Below, one piece after another: positions 46,477 to 55,656 of a DNA stretch of 64,000 nt. The stretch is from Bradyrhizobium sp. 132 (GTDB taxonomy: Bacteria; Pseudomonadota; Alphaproteobacteria; Rhizobiales; Xanthobacteraceae). The stretch is from assembly GCF_023074185.1 (NCBI RefSeq), contig NZ_JADPKY010000035.1, forward strand, positions 1-64,000, in the 5' to 3' direction. The position numbers were made by a program, and so were the translations under genes. Below the pieces are notes generated by a model. That model was not told the origin of the DNA and searched no databases. It was given only the letters and a program-made list of their open reading frames with translations. Each line of letters begins with the position of its first letter. Position 1 is the stretch's first letter.

Positions 46477-46914
46477 CTACCGCCTGCCGATATCGCCAGC
46501 CATCTCGGCGGACGCCGCCCCCTGCTCCGTGGCTGCCTCGTAATTCAGCTCGATCAGGACCCCATTGGGGTCGTAGACGAAGATCTGCCAGAGGTCGCCG
46601 CCGGGCACCTGGCGGGAGTCGAACCTCATGCCCTTGGACGCCAAACGCTGCTTCATGCCGTCGAACCCGCGGCTGACGAAGGCGACGTGGTGGACAACGC
46701 CGGAATCCGGTTTTTGTGGCTCCGCGGTCAGCGAAATATCGACGAGGTGCACCACCGGCCTGCCCTCGCTGTACATCCAGGCGCCGGGGAAGGCGAAATT
46801 CGGCCGGGCGCCATTTTCCAGGCCCAGCACATCCTCGTAGAAGCGGACGGTCTCGGCCAGATTCCGGGTCCGGATGTTGAAATGATCGAGCACGCCAACG
46901 CTTACGCTGCCCAT
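46477..46914 (-). CDS. VOC family dioxygenase-like protein
   Basis: 145 residues with the vicinal-oxygen-chelate fold. The metal-site pattern is complete: LDHFNIRTRNLAETVRFYED at the N-terminus, VHHVAFVSRGFDGMKQRLAS in the middle, and FVYDPNGVLIELNYE at the end with the terminal Glu ligand. GGGAGGG precedes the ATG at 46914. Substrate unknown; extradiol-type or glyoxalase-like chemistry is possible. Confidence 0.85.
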   Translation of the reverse strand: MGSVSVGVLDHFNIRTRNLAETVRFYEDVLGLENGARPNFAFPGAWMYSEGRPVVHLVDISLTAEPQKPDSGVVHHVAFVSRGFDGMKQRLASKGMRFDSRQVPGGDLWQIFVYDPNGVLIELNYEAATEQGAASAEMAGDIGRR

Positions 46915-47113
46915 GCTTTCCCTCCCTTTTATTGAAGTCCTTAGGTCCGCCATCCTAGCACAGGAGGGCATCAAACGAAGCCGTTGCCCTCCGGCCTCAA
47001 CGGTTTATGGTGCGCGCGATCTGCCGCAATGGCGGAACTTTTGAGGGCGTCGATTGGCGCCCCCTCGCCCGGCAAAAAACCGTAAAACCCGAACTACGGA
47101 CAAGGTACCCCAC

Positions 47114-47986
47114 ATGGCTAAAGTCGCTTTCCTCGGTCTCGGCGTCATGGGCTTCCCCATGGCCGGACACCTCGTGAAAAAAGGGGGCCATGAGGTCACC
47201 GTCTACAACCGCACCGCGGCCAAGGCGAAGGAATGGGCGGACAAGTTTGGCGGCAAGACCGCGGCGACGCCGAAGGCTGCAGCCGAGGGCCAGGATTTCG
47301 TGATGTGCTGCGTTGGCAACGACAATGATCTGCGCGCGGTCACGATCGGCGCCGACGGCGCGTTCGCCGGCGTGAAAAAGGGCGCGACCTTCGTCGACCA
47401 CACCACCGCCTCCGCCGAGGTCGCGCGTGAGCTTGATGCTGCCGCGACCACGGCCGGCTTCAAGTTCATCGACGCACCCGTGTCCGGCGGCCAGGCCGGC
47501 GCCGAGAACGGCGTGCTGACCGTGATGTGCGGCGGCGCCCAGGATGCCTATTCCGGCGCCGAGCCAATCATCACAGGCGCCTATGCGCGAATGTGCAAAC
47601 TGCTCGGGCCGGCCGGCTCGGGCCAGCTGACCAAAATGGTCAACCAGATTTGCATCGCAGGCCTGGTTCAGGGACTCTCCGAGGGCATCCACTTCGCCAA
47701 GAAGAGCGGCCTCGACGTCGCCGCCGTGATCGAGACCATCTCAAAAGGCGCGGCTCAGTCCTGGCAGATGGAGAACCGCTACAAGACCATGAACGACGAC
47801 AAGTACGATTTCGGCTTCGCGGTCGAATGGATGCGCAAGGACCTCTCGATCTCGCTGGCCGAAGCCCGCCGCAACGGCGCCAATCTGCCGGTCACCGCGC
47901 TCGTCGACCAGTTCTACGCCGAGGTCGAGAAGATGGGCGGCAAGCGCTGGGACACGTCGAGCCTGCTCGCGCGCCTTAATCGCTGA
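47114..47986 (+). CDS. NAD(P)-dependent 3-hydroxyisobutyrate dehydrogenase-family oxidoreductase
   Basis: A 290-residue beta-hydroxyacid dehydrogenase. The Rossmann motif FLGLGVMGFPMAGHL (about 6-20) is followed by substrate-binding DAPVSGGQAGAENG (about 122-135) and the catalytic lysine in GSGQLTKMVNQ. Similar proteins act as 3-hydroxyisobutyrate, tartronate-semialdehyde or succinic-semialdehyde reductases. Exact substrate undetermined. ATG 47114 begins the Rossmann fold, with AAGG before it. An NhaD-type antiporter follows 22 bp later and may be cotranscribed. Confidence 0.9.
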   Translation: MAKVAFLGLGVMGFPMAGHLVKKGGHEVTVYNRTAAKAKEWADKFGGKTAATPKAAAEGQDFVMCCVGNDNDLRAVTIGADGAFAGVKKGATFVDHTTASAEVARELDAAATTAGFKFIDAPVSGGQAGAENGVLTVMCGGAQDAYSGAEPIITGAYARMCKLLGPAGSGQLTKMVNQICIAGLVQGLSEGIHFAKKSGLDVAAVIETISKGAAQSWQMENRYKTMNDDKYDFGFAVEWMRKDLSISLAEARRNGANLPVTALVDQFYAEVEKMGGKRWDTSSLLARLNR

Positions 47987-48008
47987 CACCTGACGAAGTG
48001 ATCCTGCC

Positions 48009-49286
48009 TTGCTGATCGCACTCGCCGCAATCTTCGTCCTCGCCTATGCGGCGATCGCGCTCGAGCATCCGATCGGGGTGAACAAGAGCGCGTCTGCGCT
48101 GCTCGGCGCGGGCGTGCTCTGGACAATCTACTCGCTCGCGACGGGCGACCACACGTTGGTCAGCCGTCAGCTTGATGAGTCCGTCGCCTCCACCGCGCAG
48201 ATCGTGTTCTTCCTGATTGGCGCGATGACCATCGTCGAGGTCATCGACGCCCATGACGGTTTCGAGGTCATCACCTCCCGCATCAGCACGACCAGCCAGA
48301 TCCGTCTGATATGGCTGATTGGCTTCGTGACCTTCTTCCTCAGTGCGATCCTCGACAATCTGACCACCACCATCGTCATGGTCTCGCTGATCCAGCGGCT
48401 GATCGCCAAGCGCGACGACCGCCTACTGTTCGCCTCCCTCATCGTCATCGCCGCGAACGCCGGCGGTGCATGGACCGTGATCGGCGATGTCACCACGACC
48501 ATGCTGTGGATAGGCGGACAGATCTCGCCGCTAAAGATCATGGGCGCGGTGTTCCTGCCCTCGCTGCTCAACCTGCTGGTGCCGCTCGCATTCATCAGCT
48601 TTTCGCTCAAGGGCAAGACCATCGCGTCGCCGCCGAAAGAGGACGGATTGCAGAGCGTCGATCCGGTCGAGCGGAACGTGATGTTCTATCTCGGACTCGG
48701 CGTACTGATCGCGGTGCCCGTCTTCAAGACGGTCACGCACCTGCCGCCCTTCATGGGCGTCCTGCTCGGGCTTGGCATCGTGTGGTTGGTCGGCGAGATC
48801 CTTCATCGCAACAAGGATGAGCATGTCCGTGGCCCGCTCACGCTTGCGCATGCGCTGACGCGGATCGACATGGGCTCGATCGTGTTTTTCCTCGGGATCT
48901 TGCTCGCGGTCGCCAGCCTCGAACATGCTGGCCTGCTCTCCATGCTGGCCAAATGGCTGGACGCCGCGATCGGTCGCCAGGATCTCATCGTCATCGTGCT
49001 CGGCCTGCTGAGCGCCGTCATCGACAACGTGCCGCTGGTGGCCGCGACCATGGGCATGTACGACCTCGGCCACTATCCGCCCGACAGCTTCCTCTGGGAG
49101 TTCATCGCCTATTGCGCCGGCACCGGCGGTTCGATCCTGATCATCGGCTCGGCCGCAGGCGTCGCCGCCATGGGGCTCGAGCGCATCGAGTTCCTCTGGT
49201 ATGCCCGCCGCATCGCCGTCCCCGCGCTCGCCGGCTATCTGGCGGGAGCCGTGGTGTACATCGCGCAGCATGCGGTGCTGCAATGA
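48009..49286 (+). CDS. nhaD: NhaD-type sodium/proton antiporter
   Basis: A 425-residue integral membrane protein with about ten to twelve helices. It starts at a TTG (48009). Conserved NhaD features are FLIGAMTIVEVIDAHDGFEV, FLSAILDNLTTTIVMVSLI with the essential Asp-Asn pair, ANAGGAWTVIGDVTTTMLWI, and the second-half SAVIDNVPLVAATMGMY. It exchanges Na+ or Li+ for protons at the inner membrane and belongs to the ion transporter superfamily. No regulator is seen. Confidence 0.9.
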   Translation: MLIALAAIFVLAYAAIALEHPIGVNKSASALLGAGVLWTIYSLATGDHTLVSRQLDESVASTAQIVFFLIGAMTIVEVIDAHDGFEVITSRISTTSQIRLIWLIGFVTFFLSAILDNLTTTIVMVSLIQRLIAKRDDRLLFASLIVIAANAGGAWTVIGDVTTTMLWIGGQISPLKIMGAVFLPSLLNLLVPLAFISFSLKGKTIASPPKEDGLQSVDPVERNVMFYLGLGVLIAVPVFKTVTHLPPFMGVLLGLGIVWLVGEILHRNKDEHVRGPLTLAHALTRIDMGSIVFFLGILLAVASLEHAGLLSMLAKWLDAAIGRQDLIVIVLGLLSAVIDNVPLVAATMGMYDLGHYPPDSFLWEFIAYCAGTGGSILIIGSAAGVAAMGLERIEFLWYARRIAVPALAGYLAGAVVYIAQHAVLQ

Positions 49287-49423
49287 GCTACTCAGGCCGG
49301 ATCCAAAATTAACGCCGGGTTAACGTAATTCTTTAGCTCCTTAAGTCACCTCTTAAGGATTTCTTGCCAGAGATAGACAATGCAGAAGGCCCGCCTCGCG
49401 CGGGCAGGAATTGTTGTTGTGCG

Positions 49424-51019
49424 ATGAGTAAACCCGCTGAAAAGCCCGAGGTTGTCCAGCTTCCGGCCGAGCCGGTGAGCGCGCCGTCGGCGAGCAGCCG
49501 AAGGGCTGCGGCGCAGCGGGTGCGCGAGGCGCGCGACAAGTTAACGTCGACCAGCGGAACCCGGCCGGCTTTCGACGCCGAGATGCTGCGCCAATATGCC
49601 CAGACGCGGCTGTCGGCCTCCTATGTCGCGATGCTGCTGGTCGTTGCCACCGGCGTGCTGTTCGGGCTGTGGATGCAGCCGATTCCGGCCGCAGCCTGGA
49701 CCGCCGGCATGCTCTGCATCCACGCAGCGATGATCCGCAGTTGCCACCGCTTCCTGGCCGCGCCCTCCTCGCCAACCGCGACGCGCGCCTGGCGGACGCG
49801 CTTCGTCGTGCTCGACCTGCTCTATGGCCTATGCTGGATGGCGATCCTGATCCATCCCGTGCTCGACCTGGTCACGGAAACGCTGATGATGTTCCTGATG
49901 CTGCTGGTCATCGCAGTATCGAGCATGCTGGCGGCCAATCTGCCGATCGCGGCCCTTGCCGCCACGGCGCCGGTCGCGGTCGCGATGGCGCTGAGTTTTG
50001 TGATGACCGGCTCGCTGGACAATTACATCCTGGCCGGGCTCGCGCTCGCCGCCGAAGGCTATTTCGTGCTGCTGGCGCACCGCCTGCACTCCTCGACTTT
50101 CGCCACGCTCGAGGCGCGCGCCGAGAAGGACGCGCTGATCGGCGAGCTCGAACAGGCCAAGGCGATCTCGGATGAAGCCCGTCACCGCGCCGAATCCGCC
50201 AATGTCGCCAAGTCGCGCTTTCTCGCGCAGATGAGCCACGAACTGCGCACGCCGCTGAACGCGATCCTCGGCTTCTCCGAGGTGATGAAGAGCGAGATTT
50301 TTGGCGCGCATGCCGTGCCTGTCTACAAGGAGTATTCCGGGGACATCCATAATTCCGGCGTCCACCTGCTCAATCTCATCAACGAGATCCTCGACCTGTC
50401 GCGGATCGAGGCCGGCCGTTATGAACTCAACGAGGAAGCGGTCTCGCTGGTCGGCATTGTCGCCGACTGCCATCATTTGATGAAGCTGCGCGCCTCGAGC
50501 CGCGGCATCACCATCCACGAGGTGTTCGAGCAGGCGATGCCGCGGCTCTGGGCCGACGAGCGCGCGATCCGCCAGGTCGTGCTCAACCTGCTCTCCAACT
50601 CGATCAAGTTCACGCCGCAGGGCGGCGAGATCTGGCTCAAGGCGGGCTGGACGGCCTCGGGCGGACAATATCTCTCGGTGAAGGATTCCGGCTCCGGAAT
50701 CCCCGAGGACGAGATCCCGGTCGTGCTCGCCTCGTTCGGCCAAGGCTCCAACTCGATCAAGTCGGCCGAACAGGGCGCGGGTCTCGGCCTGCCGATCGCA
50801 AAAAATCTAATCGACCTGCATGGCGGTACGTTCACGCTGAAATCGAAGCTGCGCATCGGCACCGAGGTGATCGTTACCTTCCCGCCCGAGCGCGTGATGA
50901 GCGCGCTGGCGCCGATGTCGGATGATTCTCCGCCGCTTCAGCCGGACAGTTCCGCGGTGGCGGACGAGAAGCGCAGGCCGCGTAACAAGCCGATCATGAG
51001 CGCAGGTACAGGCTCGTAA
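49424..51019 (+). CDS. Membrane sensor histidine kinase, PleC/DivJ-like
   Basis: A 531-residue kinase with about six N-terminal helices (about 55-215) and no obvious PAS domain. A coiled-coil linker leads to HisKA with the phosphorylated His near 271 in LAQMSHELRTPLNAILGFSE and then VMKSEIFG, a form typical of alphaproteobacterial PleC, DivJ and PdhS kinases. The ATPase motifs are NLLSNSIKF, DSGSGIPEDE and GAGLGLPIAK. It may take part in DivK-type cell-cycle signalling, inferred from the H-box only. ATG 49424 is chosen; a TTG at 49364 with AAGGA before it is a real alternative. Confidence 0.85.
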   Translation: MSKPAEKPEVVQLPAEPVSAPSASSRRAAAQRVREARDKLTSTSGTRPAFDAEMLRQYAQTRLSASYVAMLLVVATGVLFGLWMQPIPAAAWTAGMLCIHAAMIRSCHRFLAAPSSPTATRAWRTRFVVLDLLYGLCWMAILIHPVLDLVTETLMMFLMLLVIAVSSMLAANLPIAALAATAPVAVAMALSFVMTGSLDNYILAGLALAAEGYFVLLAHRLHSSTFATLEARAEKDALIGELEQAKAISDEARHRAESANVAKSRFLAQMSHELRTPLNAILGFSEVMKSEIFGAHAVPVYKEYSGDIHNSGVHLLNLINEILDLSRIEAGRYELNEEAVSLVGIVADCHHLMKLRASSRGITIHEVFEQAMPRLWADERAIRQVVLNLLSNSIKFTPQGGEIWLKAGWTASGGQYLSVKDSGSGIPEDEIPVVLASFGQGSNSIKSAEQGAGLGLPIAKNLIDLHGGTFTLKSKLRIGTEVIVTFPPERVMSALAPMSDDSPPLQPDSSAVADEKRRPRNKPIMSAGTGS

Positions 51020-51063
51020 CGAGATGCTTGCAGACATGCCCGACGATCCCTCACTATGCCCGA

Positions 51064-51267
51064 ATGAGCAAAGAAACGCCGTGCGTCGCCGTCTGCATGA
51101 TCGATCCCAAGACAAAACTGTGCTTCGGCTGTGGACGCACCTTGCCGGAGATCGCGCGCTGGCATGCTATGGAAAGCGCGGAACGGCTGGCGGTCATGGC
51201 GCTGTTGCCGGTGCGCATGAATCAGGCTGGACTTGCGCCCATCGCGGGATCGCCGAAACGCACTTGA
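51064..51267 (+). CDS. DUF1289 family small cysteine-rich protein
   Basis: 67 residues with the DUF1289 zinc- or cluster-like cysteine pattern CVAVCMIDPKTKLCFGCGRT (about residues 6-25) followed by the family's IARWHAMESAER. Its function is not known. ATG 51064 gives the usual MSKETPC start. It lies 44 bp after the kinase and 28 bp before the retropepsin-like protease on the same strand. Confidence 0.88.
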   Translation: MSKETPCVAVCMIDPKTKLCFGCGRTLPEIARWHAMESAERLAVMALLPVRMNQAGLAPIAGSPKRT

Positions 51268-51295
51268 CCGGCCGGCGCGCATCCGGAGGTGCGCG

Positions 51296-51850
51296 ATGAT
51301 CCGCTTCCTGCTCGTTCTCATCATGCTCGCCGGCACGGCGGGCGCCGTCGTTGCCTATGGCGATTCCGACCAGCTCGCGCGCGCGAGCAGCAGGGTCTCG
51401 CACATCTTTCGCACACAGACCGCATCGCCTGCCCCCGCCGTGCAGATCCAGCGCGGCCAGGGCGGCGAATTCGCGTTGCGCGCGAAGATCAACGGCGTCG
51501 TCGCACCGATGGTCATCGACACCGGCGCGACCTCGGTGGTGCTGACCTGGGAAACCGCGAAAGCGATCGGGCTGCCACTCGAGATGCTCGAATACGACGT
51601 CAATCTCGAAACCGCGGGCGGCCACACCAAGGCGGCCCGCCTCACGCTTGAGCGCCTCTCTGTCGGCCACCTCGTCGAGAAGTCGGTGCCGGCCCTCGTC
51701 GTTCAGCGCGGGCAGATGAAGACGAACCTGCTCGGCATGAGCTTCCTCGACCGCCTGGAGAGCTGGGGCGTGCGCGCCGACAAGCTGATGCTCACCGGCT
51801 ATCCGGAGCTCCAGACCGGTCACCGCCGCTCGCGTCTGGCAGTCGACTAG
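51296..51850 (+). CDS. Retropepsin-like aspartic protease (TIGR02281 family)
   Basis: 184 residues. A hydrophobic N-terminal signal anchor (RFLLVLIMLAGTAGAVVAYG) is followed by a periplasmic clan AA domain with catalytic Asp75 in PMVIDTGATSVVLTW. NGVVAPMVIDTGATS and LLGMSFLDRLESW are the diagnostic motifs. Such enzymes act as homodimers because only one catalytic Asp is present per chain. GGAGGT precedes the ATG. Substrate unknown; envelope proteolysis is likely. Confidence 0.9.
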   Translation: MIRFLLVLIMLAGTAGAVVAYGDSDQLARASSRVSHIFRTQTASPAPAVQIQRGQGGEFALRAKINGVVAPMVIDTGATSVVLTWETAKAIGLPLEMLEYDVNLETAGGHTKAARLTLERLSVGHLVEKSVPALVVQRGQMKTNLLGMSFLDRLESWGVRADKLMLTGYPELQTGHRRSRLAVD

Positions 51851-51972
51851 ACTCCCCACGAGAGCCGCGCCGCCACTGCCGACAGACGCGATCACGCGGG
51901 CTGCCATCCATCACGGACGCAACATCAAGCGGCGCGCCGCGGACTGGAATCCGGCTCTTCAAGTGACTACGG

Positions 51973-52986
51973 CTAGGCTGCCGCCTCCGCCGGCGCACGC
52001 GCACCGACACGCGCGATCGCATCGCGCAGCACCTCGAGGCCGGCGCCCGGCTTCGCCCCCTGCTCGGAAAGATGGCGGCGGAAGGCGCGCGCGCCGGGAA
52101 CGGCGTGGAATGCGCCGACGAAATGCCGCGTGATGGCGTGCAGCCGCGTGCCGTGCGCGAGCTGCTGCTCGATGTAGGCCATCATCGCCTCGATCGCATC
52201 CTGCATCGAGGCATGCGGCGCCGCCTCGCCGAAAATGTCTTGATCGACCGACAGCAGCCGCCATGGCTCCTGATAGGCGGCGCGGCCGAGCATCACGCCG
52301 TCGACGTGTTCGAGATGTGCTCTCGCCTCGTCGATGCCGGGGATGCCGCCGTTGATGATGACGGGCACGTCAGGCATCGCGCGCTTGAGGCGATAGACGC
52401 GATCATAGTCGAGCGGCGGGATGTCGCGATTCTCCTTCGGCGACAAACCGTTGAGCCATGCTTTCCGGGCATGCACAATCAGCGCATCGCAGCCGGACGC
52501 GACGACCGCGCGCGCGAGCTTGTCGAGCGCGATTTCCGGATCCTGGTCGTCGATGCCGATGCGGCACTTCACGGTGACCGGCACGGCAACCGCACGCTTC
52601 ATCGCCTCGACGCCCCCCGCCACGAGATCAGGCTCCGCCATGAGGCAAGCGCCGAAACGGCCGTCCTTCACGCGATCGGAGGGGCAACCGACATTGAGGT
52701 TGATCTCGTCATAGCCGAACTCCTCGCCGATCCGCGCCGCCAGCGCGAGCTCGCGCGGATCCGACCCGCCGAGCTGAAGCGCCACTGGGTGCTCAACCCT
52801 GTCGAACCCAAGCAGCCGCTCCCGGTCACCATGGATGATGGCGCCAGTGGTCAGCATCTCCGTATAAAGCAGCGCCCGCCTCGTCAGGTGACGGTGGAAC
52901 ACCCTGCAATGCCGGTCGGTCCAATCCATCATCGGGGCGCAAGAAAATTTCCAACGTAAGTCATTCATTTCGTTGATCTGTTTCAT
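51973..52986 (-). CDS. dusA: tRNA-dihydrouridine(20/20a) synthase
   Basis: About 337 residues. An FMN-dependent TIM barrel that reduces uridine in the tRNA D-loop. The start CAPMMDWTDRHCRVFHRHLT, the catalytic cysteine near residue 100 in EINLNVGCPSDRVKDGRFGA, VKCRIGIDD, VHARKAWLNGLSPKENR and VDGVMLGRAAYQEPW are all DusA-specific. Start codons at 52992 (GTG), 52986 (ATG) or 52968 (ATG, just before NDLRWKFS) are possible. Confidence 0.95.
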   Translation of the reverse strand: MKQINEMNDLRWKFSCAPMMDWTDRHCRVFHRHLTRRALLYTEMLTTGAIIHGDRERLLGFDRVEHPVALQLGGSDPRELALAARIGEEFGYDEINLNVGCPSDRVKDGRFGACLMAEPDLVAGGVEAMKRAVAVPVTVKCRIGIDDQDPEIALDKLARAVVASGCDALIVHARKAWLNGLSPKENRDIPPLDYDRVYRLKRAMPDVPVIINGGIPGIDEARAHLEHVDGVMLGRAAYQEPWRLLSVDQDIFGEAAPHASMQDAIEAMMAYIEQQLAHGTRLHAITRHFVGAFHAVPGARAFRRHLSEQGAKPGAGLEVLRDAIARVGARAPAEAAA

Positions 52987-53426
52987 CTTCACCCGGTCCT
53001 ATGACGGATCGAGCCAATCTTTATTGTCACTCAGTTGCTCGGCAAATCGGCGCTTTGTCACTGGAGCAGTTCTTTTCTCCATTCACATGCAACGCGAGCG
53101 CCCCAAAGAACGTCCCACATTCAACCGAAATCAAGAATCAGCTTTGGCAAATGAAATCAATGTTGATCCGAGGCTTCGAGGGAGAAATCACATGCGCCGC
53201 AACATGAGCGTGGTCGGGGAAACTCCTCAATAGAGCGTGAGCAGCATGATGAAATTGGACCACATGGCCGGTCAACCCGGAGCACATCAAATCAAGCACG
53301 TTGGGCACGAGCACTCCATAACTGCGACCGGATTCTGCGCCCGCTCGGTCTGGAGACGTCATGCAACGCATCGAGCGAAAGCTCGCCTCGCCGATGGCGG
53401 CTAAAGGTTATGATGAGCCGGTTCAC
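52987..53426. other. Gene-free stretch at the left edge of the envelope-protease region
   Basis: About 440 bp without a convincing gene. It separates dusA from the OmpA-like gene and looks AT-richer than the housekeeping regions to its left. A short frame at 53138-53371 (minus strand) lacks a ribosome site and family features. The dusA promoter should lie at its left end. Confidence 0.5.
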
Positions 53427-54386
53427 TCACGGCCCGCCAAACGGCTTCGGTCGCTCTAGCGGGACGAAAGCGCTCAAATGGGCTGGGTATGTCGACGCGC
53501 CGCCGCCTATGGTCGTGCCCGTGCTGATGCTCAAGTAGACGTCCTTCACTCCCCTGGGCGTTTCCAGCAGGATCCAGTTCTTGCTTACATCCCCTATGCC
53601 GATAGTCGTAAAGCGCATCGACTTGCCGAACTGCGAACAGGAGATTGGCTTTTCGGTCGTAAACGAATTCCAGGGGCCATGCAGGGTACCCGATCTGCCG
53701 CCGGTCTTCGGAAGGCTTAAGCCAAAGCCCAGGCCGACCGCCGCATAGACGTAGGTGCACTTCAAATTATTTTCCGTATCCCATATGGAGAACAACGCGC
53801 TGGCAAACGCAATCCCGGCTCCAGCCCTGCCCTTCACGATGCGCTTGATTGCCGCTCTCGCTGCAAACGAGATCGAACCGTCGACCTCAAGCAGCATGGC
53901 TATCTTGAAATTTCGACTGACCTTTGGTCTCGGCGGAACGGGTCGCGGCAAATCTGGCTTTATGATCGGTTCGAAATAGACCTTAGGCAGCACCCAAAGG
54001 ACCACGGATCTATCGTTGTCTTCGTCCAGCCTGTGATTTGCCGTCTGCGTATTGCCGATCGCGTGCGTCTGCATTTGCTCCGGGTGGATGCCCATCTCGG
54101 ACAGAGACTTCGCGACCGTAATCACGCGGTTGGCTGATGTCGTCATATTCCAATCAGCCGTACCGATCCGGCTCGCGGATCCCGTCATCCAGATCTGACC
54201 AGCGTCGTGCTCCAGCAGGGGAACCACTTTGTTCTTCAGAAATTCGGAGTGCTCTGTCTTCAAGCCCCGAAACTGGTAGCCGGCAAAGTCATCGAAATCG
54301 AAATTCCAAAGCCGCGCGTGCAGAACCCCCACTCCCGAAAAATCCAGATCGACGTCAACCTTGCCCCGACCAGTTTTGTGGAACAT
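53427..54386 (-). CDS. OmpA-like domain protein
   Basis: 319 residues with no clear signal peptide. Residues about 45-130 read as an OmpA-like peptidoglycan-binding fold: FLKNKVVPLLEHDAGQIWMT, then NMTTSANRVITVAKSLSEMG, and DEDNDRSVVLWVLPK in place of the usual NRRVEI ending. The C-terminal 180 residues form a beta-rich domain (VYAAVGLGFGLSLPKTGGRS) of no known family. An upstream minus-strand frame (54577 to 54260) overlaps the start and might be a shifted N-terminal part, so the true start is uncertain. Confidence 0.65.
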   Translation of the reverse strand: MFHKTGRGKVDVDLDFSGVGVLHARLWNFDFDDFAGYQFRGLKTEHSEFLKNKVVPLLEHDAGQIWMTGSASRIGTADWNMTTSANRVITVAKSLSEMGIHPEQMQTHAIGNTQTANHRLDEDNDRSVVLWVLPKVYFEPIIKPDLPRPVPPRPKVSRNFKIAMLLEVDGSISFAARAAIKRIVKGRAGAGIAFASALFSIWDTENNLKCTYVYAAVGLGFGLSLPKTGGRSGTLHGPWNSFTTEKPISCSQFGKSMRFTTIGIGDVSKNWILLETPRGVKDVYLSISTGTTIGGGASTYPAHLSAFVPLERPKPFGGP

Positions 54387-54601
54387 GTCTCTTCAACCTG
54401 CAATCGACAAATAGGAACTCGTCGGTGATCGGCCGGACGGCGCAGGACCACCTTGTTTTTAGTGCTGGCAAGAAAAGAGAGGTTCATGAAATCGACAGCT
54501 GCAACGAAGGTTGTGATCTTGTTCCCATTTCGATCTGGCACCGAGGCAGTATGGGCTTGTGCAATACGCGACATCACTGTCGCGATCGGAGCAGCGACGA
54601 T

Positions 54602-54922
54602 CTAAGGGAGTCGCGATAGGACGGGCCCTGGAATTCGTACAGCACGACGACTTCGCGGAATCGCCCTAAACTTGGAGGCCCCTACCCAACCGCTCTTAAA
54701 GCAGCGCATCTGGAGAATACCTTTACCGGCTTGCTCTACGTCTGCCTGATCGCCCATCAAAAATAGAGCGAAACGGTAAGCGTCGTCCAGCAACCGCAGC
54801 GCAATATCCCGGAAGCACTTGATATGGTCGTTGGTGATTTCATCGTTGAGGTCATTTGCGTATCGATTGCGCATGGCTTTTCGCAAAGCGGGCGAAATGG
54901 TTACGAGCGTGATCGCAATCAT
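54602..54922 (-). CDS. Hypothetical protein, no family recognised
   Basis: A 106-residue frame on the same strand as the flanking OmpA-like and metalloprotease genes. The N-terminal 75 residues (NRYANDLNDEITNDHIKCFR, then DIALRLLDDAYRFALFLMGD) read as helical protein with normal composition; the end is Arg-rich and less convincing. Only a weak GAGAG precedes the ATG. May be real or a remnant. Confidence 0.4.
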   Translation of the reverse strand: MIAITLVTISPALRKAMRNRYANDLNDEITNDHIKCFRDIALRLLDDAYRFALFLMGDQADVEQAGKGILQMRCFKSGWVGASKFRAIPRSRRAVRIPGPVLSRLP

Positions 54923-55095
54923 GGACTCTCGCGCTCAACGCCTGGATTGGAGCGACGAGGATCTCGCGAATAGGAACCTGGCGCCGTATCCTCGATCTGC
55001 TCCCTCTTTAAGGCTGTCGCCGCCATGGCCCGTTTCCCGCGGGCGCGCGATCTGCAGAACGACGGAGGTGACGACTTCTGCGGTCGGCCGCCGAC

Positions 55096-55656
55096 TTATC
55101 CGCCAAATCGCTTGACCAGCTTTGAGCCCTTGGCTGCATCAATCTGCTGGCCCGTCAGGTCAGAGCCGACGCTCAATCCTATCGTCATGAGGTTCTTGAC
55201 ACGCTGCGCCGCCTGCTTCTCATTGGAATAGTCGATCTCGACGTGATCGAGGCTCATCAGATGGCCAAGCTCGTGAGCCCAGGCGCGTCCATTGGCGTGG
55301 TCATTGCCATACCACTGGACGAAGCTTGCCGGCTCCGGTTGGCTATTGGGGTATGAGCTTCCGCCGGCGGACAGATTTTCAATCGAATTAACGAGGTAGA
55401 TGTGGACGGCATTGTCCGGATCGTGCCGAGAGGCAAGAACGCCCAGCAATCGCTGATCATTGCTGCGCGCGCTCTTTGCCATGTCGAGCGGCTTCTCCAT
55501 CAAGCAATCGCTGATCACGAACGCGATCTTGGCCTTTGACCAGATCGTATTGACCACGTCGAGCGCCTTCTTGGCCGTCTCGCTGCTCCATTGCCCGGGC
55601 TCAACGTTCCCCCTCTCGGCAAATGGCGTGATGTAAACCCTCAACGGAATTGGCAT
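55096..55656 (-). CDS. Putative zinc metalloprotease (metzincin-like)
   Basis: 186 residues. The zinc site is HELGHLMSLDH (His128, Glu129, His132, His138), the HExxHxxxxxH arrangement of metzincins but with Ser where Gly is usual. A Met-turn candidate, NLMTIGLS (Met157), follows 19 residues later. The N-terminal half (LRVYITPFAERG, then VHIYLVNSIENLSAGGSSYP) resembles pappalysin/reprolysin-type folds. No signal peptide is seen, so export, if any, would need another route. It is small for the class and may be a minimal catalytic domain. Confidence 0.7.
   Translation of the reverse strand: MPIPLRVYITPFAERGNVEPGQWSSETAKKALDVVNTIWSKAKIAFVISDCLMEKPLDMAKSARSNDQRLLGVLASRHDPDNAVHIYLVNSIENLSAGGSSYPNSQPEPASFVQWYGNDHANGRAWAHELGHLMSLDHVEIDYSNEKQAAQRVKNLMTIGLSVGSDLTGQQIDAAKGSKLVKRFGG

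Noticed and set aside
45242..46543. Long plus-strand frame opposite the Mrp ATPase
   Set aside because: It is the antisense of a clearly recognised gene and reads as Arg/His/Asp-rich sequence with no family motif, as expected for high-GC shadow frames.
52987..53426. tRNA gene or CRISPR in the gap beside dusA
   Set aside because: No T-arm GTTCRA block, cloverleaf or regularly spaced repeat was found.
54260..54577. 106-codon minus-strand frame overlapping the start of the OmpA-like gene
   Set aside because: Its second half is an out-of-frame reading of the OmpA-like gene, and its first half has no family features or ribosome site. Kept only as a caution about the OmpA-like start.
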